A DNA stretch of 64,000 nucleotides from Alphaproteobacteria bacterium (GCA_028285105.1 JANQQE010000013.1:84563-148562); one strand, 5' to 3'; positions 1 to 9,451 are shown, counted from the stretch's first letter. The notes: generated by a model not told the origin, from the letters alone. Numbers and translations are program-made.

Positions 1-388
1 AACGTCCGAGGGCGTAAGCGTCACTGCGGCTTATCGCGACACCACCGACTGTCGCAGCCAAGCTGTCGCTGCGAGCCACACCGGACCCACCCCAGCGGCC
101 GACACCTTCTGCCACCGAATCGCTGCGGGCGTATCCACGATCTGCGATGGCGACCGAATTACTGATCGCCGCCCCACGCCTTCTACCGACGGCGTGTGAA
201 TTTGCGACGGCTTGACCGCCGTTCACGGCGCCTGAATATGCGTTCGAAACTGCGTTTCCTCTGGCGGTTGCGGTCGATGTCGCCGATCCGCCGTTGCTGG
301 CGACCGAGACAGCTGACGCACTTGCCGCCAGCGACGGAACCGAGCCCATCAGAGACGCCAACGCGAATGCCTGAAATGCCTTCTTCAT
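1..388 (-). CDS. Secreted low-complexity Ser/Ala/Asn-rich protein, partial (runs off left edge)
   Basis: Reverse-strand ATG at 388 after an AGGAG-like RBS; reads MKKAFQAFALASLMGSVPSLAASASAVSVASNGGSATSTATARGNAVSNAYSGAVNGGQAVANSHAVGR... with no stop to position 1; signal peptide-like start. Confidence 0.6.
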   Translation of the reverse strand, partial: MKKAFQAFALASLMGSVPSLAASASAVSVASNGGSATSTATARGNAVSNAYSGAVNGGQAVANSHAVGRRRGAAISNSVAIADRGYARSDSVAEGVGRWGGSGVARSDSLAATVGGVAISRSDAYALGR

Positions 389-1220
389 CGTAAGTCTCCT
401 TTCAACAATGGCTTACGCCATCAATTGCCCTGCGATTGCCGGCTTGAATCAGCCGATCAACATTCGCTTCACCAGTATAGACAGTTGACGGTCCAATTTA
501 GTTAGCATGTGTTAAATATTTTTCGAAAATGACGCCCCAGAGGCCACCAGTGCGGTTTTGCGAGTCGATTCATACAATTGACGACAAATCGTAAGGGCCT
601 ATGAATCAACGGTTGGTCATTTAGCTGAGACCTTCATCGTCTCAATGGAGGCGAGGGAGAGGGAGAGGGCTTGGTGCGAGAAATGACTGCGGGTTCCGAA
701 ACGCTAAAGGCATGGCCACTGGGCAAGCCTTGATCCACGAAACTGATTATTCATTTTCGGATCAGCACCATGGACTTCCGTCGTTTCTCGGCACTACACG
801 TCCGGCTGGATTGATGCGTTTGAGCACACTGGTCGTCGGTTCAACCGGGGCATCGATGCCACAGTTTGCGCACATCATTCTCGTTTTCATTTGTTTCACA
901 AATGTCGAATTTTGAAACACACGTGAGGCGATTCAATCATCTTGACACTCTTTTGAGCACTTCCTAACATCCCTTTCCGAAGAGGACTTATGTATGTTTG
1001 CATCGGCGCGATTCTGTGTGCGTCCGCTCCGGTCCCCAGTCACCCGGAAATTCCAGTCATCCGAGAACTGGGGCATCTGCAAATTGACGTCATCTGCGAA
1101 TTGGTGGTTTTTCAACCTGAAGCCCGCATCCGTCCCGCTCTGAAATGCGGAAAACTGCTGCACGGGTAAAGGTTCGCCTCTATGCGGCAAGTAAATCCGC
1201 AAGGGAGATAAACAAAGCAA

Positions 1221-1850
1221 ATGTCATCTGCCTCTGTTGACACACCCAGTCAACCCGACTCAACGACATCAAAGAGTAGTCCAACGATTCCGCCGCAACC
1301 TTTGGTTCCGTTGCGCGACCGATTGCTCTATTCCAACAAAGCCCGTACCCAAGGTGCAGGAACCGGTGAAGACCGCGACCTCACCAAAGACGTCAAGAGT
1401 CGTCGGAAGATCGTCTGGGGAATGGTCTTTGGATTCATCGGTGCGATGACGCTGGCCTCCGTCAAATTCTTTTTCCCACGAGTCCTGTTTGAACCGAAGA
1501 CGCGATTTGGAATTGGATTCCCCGGCGACTTTGCGATGGGTGTCGATACGCGCTACCAAGCCGCCTTCCGAATCTGGGTCGTGCGCGATGCGCAGGGCAT
1601 TTTTGTTTTGTTCGCAAAATGCACCCACCTTGGCTGCACGCCCGACTGGAAAGAAACGGACAACAAATTCAAATGCCCATGCCACGGTAGTGGCTTTGAT
1701 ATGGAAGGCGTGAACTTTGAAGGCCCGGCACCGCGACCGCTCGATCGCACGATGGTCGAGTTGGATGCATCGGGCGAAATCATCGTCGATAAAGCCGTGC
1801 TCTTTCCGTACGAGCAATGGGGCGATCCTCGGGCACGCGTAAACGTCTAA
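1221..1850 (+). CDS. Rieske [2Fe-2S] protein of a cytochrome bc-type complex
   Basis: CTHLGC...CPCHGSGF Rieske cluster motifs, N-terminal TM segment, followed by cytochrome b genes. Confidence 0.93.
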   Translation: MSSASVDTPSQPDSTTSKSSPTIPPQPLVPLRDRLLYSNKARTQGAGTGEDRDLTKDVKSRRKIVWGMVFGFIGAMTLASVKFFFPRVLFEPKTRFGIGFPGDFAMGVDTRYQAAFRIWVVRDAQGIFVLFAKCTHLGCTPDWKETDNKFKCPCHGSGFDMEGVNFEGPAPRPLDRTMVELDASGEIIVDKAVLFPYEQWGDPRARVNV

Positions 1851-1951
1851 GCAACATTACGGTGCAGGTGAATCAACCGATTGTCGCGCCCTGTAAACGA
1901 AACTATCAGCTAAACGAAACAATCAGCCACATCGGTCGCACCACTTAGGAG

Positions 1952-2875
1952 ATGTCAATGTCTGGCGACCCGAAGCAGACGAAAGAAGAATCAAAGCCAG
2001 CCGCACCCAAGAGCAACGGTGCCAGAAATGGCGATGCCGATGGCGATTCGCTCGTTGACAAGACGCGCGAAGGCGTCGAAATGTTGAAGCGCGACCCGCG
2101 CGAGGGCCAATTGTGGACGTCGGTGTTTCGACATAAGCTGGATGACTCGCCGCGCAACCGCTCATTAGCCGTTCTTTCAAACGTTTTCCTTCACCTGCAC
2201 CCAGCCAAAATCAACCGCGATGCCGTTCGGTATTCATTCACCTGGGGCATGGGCGGGATCACTTTCTTTCTGTTCGTCATCCTCACGCTGACCGGCGTGT
2301 TTTTGATGTTTTACTACCACCCGACCAAAGGTCAGGCATTCCGCGACATCTTGTACCTCAAACATGACGTCCCGTTCGGAAACCTGCTGCGTAACATGCA
2401 CCGCTGGTCGGCCCACGCGATGGTCATCACCGTGTGGCTGCACATGCTGCGGGTGTTCATGACCGGGTCTTACAAGCCACCGCGCGAGTTCAACTGGGGC
2501 GTGGGTGTGTTGCTGCTGGTTCTTACGATGTTGCTTTCGTTTACCGGGTATCTATTGCCTGACGATCAACTCGGGTTCTGGGCGGTCACCGTTGGAACGA
2601 ACATGGCCCGAGCCACACCGATCCTCGGACACGAAGGACCGTTCGGCACGGAATTCGGAATGACCGCATTTAACGATATTCGGTTCGCGCTGTTGGGTGG
2701 ATCGATCGTCGATTCGAACGCGCTGTTGCGTGCGTACATCTGGCATTGCATCGGCATACCGATCGTGGCGTCGGTCTTTATGATCGTTCACTTCTGGCGA
2801 ATTCGAAAAGACGGAAGTATCTCAGGACCCGCTCCGGTGATGTTGCCGCACGAGTTTAAGGGTTGGGAAAAATAA
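1952..2875 (+). CDS. Cytochrome b N-terminal (b6-like) subunit
   Basis: His-ligand helices (NMHRWSAHAMVITVWLHMLRVF; YIWHCIGIPIVASVFMIVHFWR), multiple TM segments. Confidence 0.92.
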   Translation: MSMSGDPKQTKEESKPAAPKSNGARNGDADGDSLVDKTREGVEMLKRDPREGQLWTSVFRHKLDDSPRNRSLAVLSNVFLHLHPAKINRDAVRYSFTWGMGGITFFLFVILTLTGVFLMFYYHPTKGQAFRDILYLKHDVPFGNLLRNMHRWSAHAMVITVWLHMLRVFMTGSYKPPREFNWGVGVLLLVLTMLLSFTGYLLPDDQLGFWAVTVGTNMARATPILGHEGPFGTEFGMTAFNDIRFALLGGSIVDSNALLRAYIWHCIGIPIVASVFMIVHFWRIRKDGSISGPAPVMLPHEFKGWEK

Positions 2876-2938
2876 GAATGTCTTCTCTCGCTTGCCGATG
2901 AGCGTTGCTCGTCGGGCAGGTCGTCTCAAGAGGTTCAC

Positions 2939-3868
2939 ATGGACTGGATTCAGCTTTGGAAAATCGCTTCGGCGCCCGACAACGTTCCCATCATCATCAT
3001 GTTGGGGTTGGTCGGATTCTATACCTGGTACGCCATGAAGCAGGCGCTCGCGAACGATCGCCTGGCAGCCGAGTTGGAAGCCGACCCGGCGATGCAGAAG
3101 ACCCATCACCGAAAAACGCATCCATTCCAAAAGGGCTGGGCGGAGCGCGTACACGTTTGGCCGTACCTTCTGAAAATTGAATTTCTCGCGGCGATCATCG
3201 TCACGTTTATTCTGATGGTCTGGTCCATTTTGCTCGATGCTCCCTTGGAAGAACCAGCCAACCCGTCGCTCACCATGAACCCGTCAAAAGCACCGTGGTA
3301 TTTCCTCGGACTTCAGGAAATGCTCGTCTACTTCGACCCATGGATCGCGGGTGTGGTGCTACCGGGGATCATCGTCGTCGGTTTGATGGCAATCCCGTAT
3401 ATCGATGTCAATCCGCTGGGTAACGGATACTACACGTTCAAGCAACGAGCCTTTGCGATCTTAACGTTCCAGTTTGGTTGGTTGGTGCTTTGGGTGCTGC
3501 TGGTGTTTATTGGCACGTTTATTCGTGGTCCTGGTTGGTTGTGGTTCTGGCCCGGGCAGTTCTGGGATCACCATCGCGTGGTGCATGAGACCAACGTCGA
3601 TCTCCACGAATGGTTCGGGATTACCTCGCAACCCATGATGGGAATTTTTGGGGCGGTGGTCGTCGGCGGATTCCTCGCGGTCAGTGGTGGCTTGTTCCAT
3701 GTGCTGTTCAAGAAGTACGCAGCCAACGCTTATCGCAAGATGAACATCTGGCAATATGGCACACTGGTCGGGCTGTTCGTGATCCAGTTGGGCCTACCTG
3801 CGAAGATCATTGCCCGATTGGCTTTTCGCATTAAATACGTCATGGTGACACCTTGGTTTAATATTTAA
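2939..3868 (+). CDS. Cytochrome b C-terminal (subunit IV-like) subunit
   Basis: NPSKAPWYFLGLQEMLVYFDPW Qo-loop motif, TM helices, adjacent to cytochrome b N-terminal gene. Confidence 0.9.
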   Translation: MDWIQLWKIASAPDNVPIIIMLGLVGFYTWYAMKQALANDRLAAELEADPAMQKTHHRKTHPFQKGWAERVHVWPYLLKIEFLAAIIVTFILMVWSILLDAPLEEPANPSLTMNPSKAPWYFLGLQEMLVYFDPWIAGVVLPGIIVVGLMAIPYIDVNPLGNGYYTFKQRAFAILTFQFGWLVLWVLLVFIGTFIRGPGWLWFWPGQFWDHHRVVHETNVDLHEWFGITSQPMMGIFGAVVVGGFLAVSGGLFHVLFKKYAANAYRKMNIWQYGTLVGLFVIQLGLPAKIIARLAFRIKYVMVTPWFNI

Positions 3869-3964
3869 GGTCGCCATTCTGAGTCGGCTGAACCGTGTCG
3901 CTCAAGAAACCATGTTGCCGCAAATTCGGATGGTGAAATCCGACCTTGCGCAATAGAGTCATGC

Positions 3965-4813
3965 ATGTCTGGTACTCCTCCACCCGCCAAGCGTAAGTCT
4001 GCCCCCCTCTTGATGGTTGCGATTCTGGTGTTCGCATCGTTGGCACTTCCCGTGTTCTTCTGGAAAGGGACGTGGTTTGGCACTCGGCTGACCGACGATC
4101 AGATTCGCGAATACCTCACCGAGGCAGACAATCCGCGCAAAACGCAACACGCCCTCGAACGAATCACCGAGCGCATTCGGTCCAAAGACGCCAACGTCGC
4201 CTCGTTTTACCCACTGATCCCTCCGCTCGCTTCCAACGATCGCCACGAAATCAGAATGATGGCCGCCTGGGTCATGGGGTGGGACACATCCGCCGAAGGG
4301 TTTCAACATGCTCTGGCCGAACTCGTCAATGATCCGGTAGAGTTGGTGCAAAGAAACGCGGCGCTGTCACTGTCAAAATACAACGACGATCGCAGCAAAC
4401 CCGTTCTTCTGTCGATGCTGAAACCGTACGAAGTCAAAAGCCCACAAGCCGGGTCGATCTCTGGCTTGCTGCAAAAAGGGCAACCCGTCCGAGCCGGGAT
4501 GGAAATCGCGTACCTCAAATCGTCGGGTGGCCAATCGAGCAAGATCGTTTCGCCGGTCGATGGTTCGGTCAAACGAGTAGCCGCCGCCAACAAATCGGAC
4601 GTCGCCAAAGGCGACCTCGTCTATGAAGTCAGCCCCGCCCAACAAGACATGTGGGAAGCACTCCGGGCCCTGCTCATCGTCGGCGACCTGGAAGACATCG
4701 AAGCCATCCAGAAGAATTCCGACCGTTACGCCACCAAACCGCAAATCACCACACAAGCCAAAGAAACGGTGAAGGCGATAGAGAAGCGTGCGCAAGAAAA
4801 GCAACCCGACTAA
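3965..4813 (+). CDS. Membrane-anchored HEAT-like protein with biotinyl/lipoyl-like (barrel-sandwich) domain
   Basis: N-terminal TM; HEAT-like helices (MMAAWVMGWDTSAEGFQHALAELVNDPVELVQRNAALSLSKY); two half motifs KSPQAGSISGLLQKGQPVRAGMEIAYL and VSPVDGSVKRVAAANKSDVAKGDLVYEV. Confidence 0.75.
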   Translation: MSGTPPPAKRKSAPLLMVAILVFASLALPVFFWKGTWFGTRLTDDQIREYLTEADNPRKTQHALERITERIRSKDANVASFYPLIPPLASNDRHEIRMMAAWVMGWDTSAEGFQHALAELVNDPVELVQRNAALSLSKYNDDRSKPVLLSMLKPYEVKSPQAGSISGLLQKGQPVRAGMEIAYLKSSGGQSSKIVSPVDGSVKRVAAANKSDVAKGDLVYEVSPAQQDMWEALRALLIVGDLEDIEAIQKNSDRYATKPQITTQAKETVKAIEKRAQEKQPD

Positions 4814-4819
4814 GCCATT

Positions 4820-6115
4820 TCAAGATTGCGATCTGCGCTTATTGATCCTCATCAAGAGCATCGTCGCGATGAAACCTGTGATCGAAAACGCGACTACCAT
4901 TATAAATACATCGCGATGACCAGCAGCCCCTGGCGAACGGTCGAGCAGGTATCCCATCGCAGGGCCCATGAAGACATCGGGGGTGTATCCAAGCACCGAA
5001 ACCAGTCCGACGGTGCTGCCTGTGTATGCGAGCGGTACGCTGACTTCTTCCATGATCGCGAAGTAGAGGCCGCGAAGGGCGCAGATGCCGAGGCTTGCAC
5101 ACACGACGGTTAAAACGAATGGAACGTACATCGATGCTGTCATTGCTGGCGTGGCTAGGACGGCGCTGCCTGCGATCATCAACAGAAAGCTGACGAGCAT
5201 CATTCTCGACGTTCCGAATCGGTCGGCGAGCAGTCCTGCGCCGATCGCGCCGATTGGTCGCATCCAAAGCGAGTATGTGCCGACGCGGGCGGCTTCCACT
5301 TCGTCGACGTGCAGGACTTCTTTGGCGTAGAGCGAGAAGTCGTCCGTCACCTTGTAGCCGACATACGCGCAGACGATGATTGCCGCTTGCAACCACACGG
5401 CTGGCATGGTTGCGATGTGCGCGATGCCGCGAAGGGTGATTCGAGATTGGTCGGACTGACATTGTGATTCGTGCTTTGGAAGAAAGAGTACCGTGAGAAT
5501 TGCAGCGCCTGCGGTCATCGACGCGATCAAGAGAATGACTTGCTTCAATGCATCCGTGCGGACTTCTATCGATGCCGAAGCCACGTCTTCCGGCAATAGC
5601 GACGCATAGAGCGCAACCATACAGGATCCGACGGCGGCAGCGAACAACCCGCGCCCGCCATCGAGTAAACCGAACGCCGCCCCTTGAGCGAGTCGCCCTC
5701 CCCACTCGCGTGTCGCCCGAATGAGTGCGGCCCAAAACAGCGCGATGGTCGTAAATCCCCAATATCCGTAGATCCATTTGAGCGTTTGAAGGGACGGAAT
5801 CCGCCATAGCAACACGCCCCCGAATGCCGTAGCGATGAGTGCAATCGCCAAAAGTTTTCGCGGGCTGAACAGATCGGCAAGCGGCCCACCGAAACCGTAC
5901 GACACCATCGCCACAATCCCATAAATGGCGAAGGCCGCTCCCAACTCGGTGTTGGTGAGTCCGAAGACTTCAAGAATGGTTGGCCGGAATACACGCGGGA
6001 AGACAAACGGCAAAAAGAAAACAGCTTCGCCAGCGACGATGAGCGCGAACATCATGCAGGCGCGACGACGCGAAGTCGATTCAATCGTTTCGGGCTGGAA
6101 CGTTGGCGCAGTCAA
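4820..6115 (-). CDS. MFS transporter
   Basis: 431 aa, about 12 hydrophobic segments, GPLADLFSPRKLL and ADRFGTSRMM loops. Confidence 0.85.
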   Translation of the reverse strand: MTAPTFQPETIESTSRRRACMMFALIVAGEAVFFLPFVFPRVFRPTILEVFGLTNTELGAAFAIYGIVAMVSYGFGGPLADLFSPRKLLAIALIATAFGGVLLWRIPSLQTLKWIYGYWGFTTIALFWAALIRATREWGGRLAQGAAFGLLDGGRGLFAAAVGSCMVALYASLLPEDVASASIEVRTDALKQVILLIASMTAGAAILTVLFLPKHESQCQSDQSRITLRGIAHIATMPAVWLQAAIIVCAYVGYKVTDDFSLYAKEVLHVDEVEAARVGTYSLWMRPIGAIGAGLLADRFGTSRMMLVSFLLMIAGSAVLATPAMTASMYVPFVLTVVCASLGICALRGLYFAIMEEVSVPLAYTGSTVGLVSVLGYTPDVFMGPAMGYLLDRSPGAAGHRDVFIMVVAFSITGFIATMLLMRINKRRSQS

Positions 6116-6894
6116 GCCGTCTCGATCTGAAGCGACTTGAGAAAATCAGCGGGCACTTGCGAATTGATGCGACCGACCATTGCATAGTATTTCAGCGGCA
6201 CGCCTTCCATCGAAAGTCGGTGCGTGTAGCGCTCCAACTGATACACATCCAGGAATTCCGAAAAAATCAACTCGCGGATAAAGCGTGAGAAACCCGACGT
6301 ATCGGAATGATCGAGAAAGGTTTCTTTGATATTAAACGCCACCCAACCGTTCGTTCGAATCAATTGCAACGCCGTCATGAATGCCTTGGGCGGAATGTCG
6401 CCAAAGCCCAGCGCCGCCACCGACGCCAGGCAATCGAATCGCCATTCGGCCAACAGTTGACGCTTCTCTTCAGCAAGATTGATGAAGTCGGCAACCAGAT
6501 AGTCGTCGTAAGCTGTCGGTCGATCGCGGTATGCCGCTTCACGCGCTTCGGGAATGATGTCAACGCCCACAATCCGCGCGACACCAAGGTTACGCAATCG
6601 TTCGGCCATCATCCCGTTACCGGCACCAAGGTCGAGTACCCGAAGTTCCGTACATCCGAGCCACTCCGATGAAAGGCTGTCTTGAAGCAACTCAGCCACC
6701 TTCTGCGGCGACGTACACTTCAACCGATCATAAAAAAGCTGCTCATACAAGCCGGGTTTGGAATAGATTCGATCATAATCGTGAAAGAGAATCTTCTCGC
6801 GCCCACCATTTTCGATAATGTGAAAATACGCCTCAGCTTGGCTGAGCTGATGCTCTTGCTCTAAGGGAAACTGCAATCGGTATCTTGGTAGCAT
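6112..6894 (-). CDS. SAM-dependent methyltransferase
   Basis: LRVLDLGAGNGMMAERLRNLGVARIVGVDI motif I; 4-bp ATGA overlap with the MFS gene. Confidence 0.85.
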   Translation of the reverse strand: MLPRYRLQFPLEQEHQLSQAEAYFHIIENGGREKILFHDYDRIYSKPGLYEQLFYDRLKCTSPQKVAELLQDSLSSEWLGCTELRVLDLGAGNGMMAERLRNLGVARIVGVDIIPEAREAAYRDRPTAYDDYLVADFINLAEEKRQLLAEWRFDCLASVAALGFGDIPPKAFMTALQLIRTNGWVAFNIKETFLDHSDTSGFSRFIRELIFSEFLDVYQLERYTHRLSMEGVPLKYYAMVGRINSQVPADFLKSLQIETA

Positions 6895-7240
6895 GGGTTC
6901 CAGTCAATCTTTTTAGGGTCGATCGTTTCAGACCGATCGTTTCAGATCGATCGATTTGGGGGTTGCGGCTCAAGCAATGGGCGCACTACAACGCGCCGGA
7001 TGCAGTCACCCATCAACTGGCTTAAGCCAGTGTCAACAAAGCTAATCGAAGATTTTAATCATCCGGCAAAATCGAGGATATTTGATTTATAGAAACAGCA
7101 GTATAACAAATGGGCCGAGCTTTCGCAAAGAACGCAACGACCCATGCGTGCGCAATTGGCACGAATCGCTCGTTCGCCCTACGCACAAAGGCGCGTTGTT
7201 CGATACCACATTCTTGATTTTGCGAAGACGATAGGGAAAT

Positions 7241-7579
7241 CTAGAAAGGCAGTTCGCCGAAGGACTCTTCGAATTCTGGCGTTGGGACCATGTCGATGGC
7301 GTCCCAAGGGCAGCCGTCCAGCACCATGTCCATCGGGCCTTTGGTGATGCAGCGCTTGCAACCAATGCACGCCAGCGGATCGACAATGACGCGACCGAAG
7401 TCTGGGGCGAAGGCGGTGTCTTTGACCAGAATCATGCAGTCATCGACCGGACAGAGTTCGATGCACACCGGTGAACCCGCACAGCCCGTACACGCATCGT
7501 TTACGACGGCGATCTCTTTGGGCTTCTTCTTACGCGGCTTGGCGGTTTTGGCACTGCGTTTTGGATCAACAATCGGCAT
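7241..7579 (-). CDS. Ferredoxin with two 4Fe-4S-type cysteine clusters
   Basis: CTGCAGSPVCIELCP and CIGCKRC...CPWDAI. Confidence 0.85.
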   Translation of the reverse strand: MPIVDPKRSAKTAKPRKKKPKEIAVVNDACTGCAGSPVCIELCPVDDCMILVKDTAFAPDFGRVIVDPLACIGCKRCITKGPMDMVLDGCPWDAIDMVPTPEFEESFGELPF

Positions 7580-7705
7580 CTGTCGATTCTCACTTTTGAG
7601 CCATTCGTTGGCGGTATGCGACTTACGGAATCCTCGTCAATTTCGACGTTTCAACTGGTGGGGATTATAGCATTTCCGGCGAAAATATCCCCCCATTTCA
7701 TCTGA

Positions 7706-8923
7706 CTATTCGCCTTGCGACTCGGATTCTCTCGAAGTGTCGCTCGGTTTGCGAAACAGCGCCAGACTGCTGGTAAACCCGTGTACGAAGGTCTTTCCGC
7801 CGACCGGACCAATCTCACCCTGAGCGAAAAAACCGGCTACCGAGCAGTTGCTGGCGAAGTCGTTGACCAGCGTAATATCATGGTTGGCTTCCTTGAAGAA
7901 CCGGCGCCCCCGCCCGTTGCAGTTGAACAGCAATGCCCCGCTGACCGGCGTTTTGTCGGAACTCTTCTCCGCTTCCAGCAACCGCTGCATTTCCTCGGTC
8001 GCACTTTGTGAATCGCGAACATGAAACTGCACGGTTTGGCCAGGCCGTAGAAAATCGCCAACAGCGAGCGCCTTCTTTTCGGTCACGCCCATCATGTTGC
8101 GAATCAAGAAATCTCCGATGCCTGCATTGGTCACGTGTTCATCGACCAATCGACCGACGTGGAGCCCGGTTCGCATCAGCTTTTGATCTTCGTCGGGAGC
8201 ACTGTTAAAGACGTTGCGTAATACATCGAGCGCCGGCTTACCGCCCAATTCTTGAATCAAATTCTCGTGCGATTTGGTAATCACGAACGGATCGCCGACC
8301 GTTCGACAGCCCTGCGACACCACCGAACTGACGTCGATGTTGCCAGTCAACGCGACGCCCACGAGCCCCTGGCGCAACGCCTGGTCGCCGATGAACAGTC
8401 GATTCTGACCGACCTCCGTCGCTCCGCTGGCCATCCCACCTACAATGATCGAACCGGGATAGAGCATGTCCATTCTCTCGATGAACAATTGCGCGTTGAT
8501 CGAAAACGGATCGGGCAGCAACACGAAGCTCGGCGAGTCTTCAGGCCGCACACCGATTCGCTCGTACCACGTTTCAGGTGGCGCTTCTTCGAGAATTTGA
8601 AGATCCTGCTGATCGAACACGAACGAATTCACCCGCACATCCGGCAAGCGCGCCGCCCATAGCGTAATCGCGGGTTGGGCTTCGATCTCAGCCGTCGGTC
8701 CGATGATGCTCTCGCCGGTACATCCGATCAGATTTCGACAGTCGATGCTGTTGTAGACTTCGCGGATCAGTTCATGGAATTCCGGACCGTGGTGGTGCGA
8801 GGCGAACATGAATGCCAGGTCAGCTTTGAATGCCTTCAGATCGACGCAAAGATCGTGGACGGCTGCTTCCACTTCTCGACGCAAGGTTAGCTTGGAGATA
8901 AATTCCATCGCAGTCTCAATCAC
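7706..8923 (-). CDS. FIST N/C domain sensor-like protein
   Basis: CTGESIIG, 'GGMASGA', C-terminal 'GALLFNCNGRG' signature of FIST proteins. Confidence 0.8.
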   Translation of the reverse strand: MIETAMEFISKLTLRREVEAAVHDLCVDLKAFKADLAFMFASHHHGPEFHELIREVYNSIDCRNLIGCTGESIIGPTAEIEAQPAITLWAARLPDVRVNSFVFDQQDLQILEEAPPETWYERIGVRPEDSPSFVLLPDPFSINAQLFIERMDMLYPGSIIVGGMASGATEVGQNRLFIGDQALRQGLVGVALTGNIDVSSVVSQGCRTVGDPFVITKSHENLIQELGGKPALDVLRNVFNSAPDEDQKLMRTGLHVGRLVDEHVTNAGIGDFLIRNMMGVTEKKALAVGDFLRPGQTVQFHVRDSQSATEEMQRLLEAEKSSDKTPVSGALLFNCNGRGRRFFKEANHDITLVNDFASNCSVAGFFAQGEIGPVGGKTFVHGFTSSLALFRKPSDTSRESESQGE

Positions 8924-9094
8924 CGTCAGATTCTAACCAACTGGCGGGGTCTTAATCGATTGTGGGGGCTGGAATCGACAAACTCCAGAACCGCCGAAAT
9001 GGCACGTAACAGCGACGCCATGGCAGCATCACATTATACTCCTCAAGTCGGCAAAAGTCTCGACACTCAAAGAATGTATCGGGAGACCCAAAGC

Positions 9095-9451
9095 ATGTCC
9101 AAAGTTGTTGTGATCGTCAGCGATTTAATTTTCCGCACAAAAATCTCATCGTGCGCCCAAACCGTCGGCCTGCCTTTGGAATTCGCCAGTTCGCTCGACG
9201 AATTTACGCGAATCGCAACTGACGGTACACCGACGGCTGTCATCGTCGATCTTGAACAGGACGACATGCTGATCAAGGGCTTGATCGATTCCGCCGCATC
9301 GCATGAACCCCAGCCCAGGCTCATCGGGTTCTGCCCGCACGTTCGCAAAGAGGTCATGGAACAAGCCAGAACATCCGGTTTCGATCAAGTGATGACTCGC
9401 TCGTCTTTCGCTTCAAACCTGCCGTCGATTCTTAGCGAATTTGTCGCATGA
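9095..9451 (+). CDS. Response-regulator receiver-like (degenerate) protein
   Basis: MSKVVVIVSDLIFRTK...PTAVIVDLEQDD...; internal ATG at 9095 is in frame with the longer 8960 ORF and fits a domain start better. Confidence 0.6.
   Translation: MSKVVVIVSDLIFRTKISSCAQTVGLPLEFASSLDEFTRIATDGTPTAVIVDLEQDDMLIKGLIDSAASHEPQPRLIGFCPHVRKEVMEQARTSGFDQVMTRSSFASNLPSILSEFVA

Noticed and set aside
933-1220. 95-aa minus-strand ORF upstream of the Rieske gene
   Set aside because: Its repetitive peptide (QFADDVNLQMPQFSDDWNF) is simply the translation of the four non-coding direct repeats; ends exactly at the divergent gene start.
4839-5807. 322-aa minus-strand ORF (and other frames at 4900-6006)
   Set aside because: Arg-rich alternative frame inside the MFS transporter gene.
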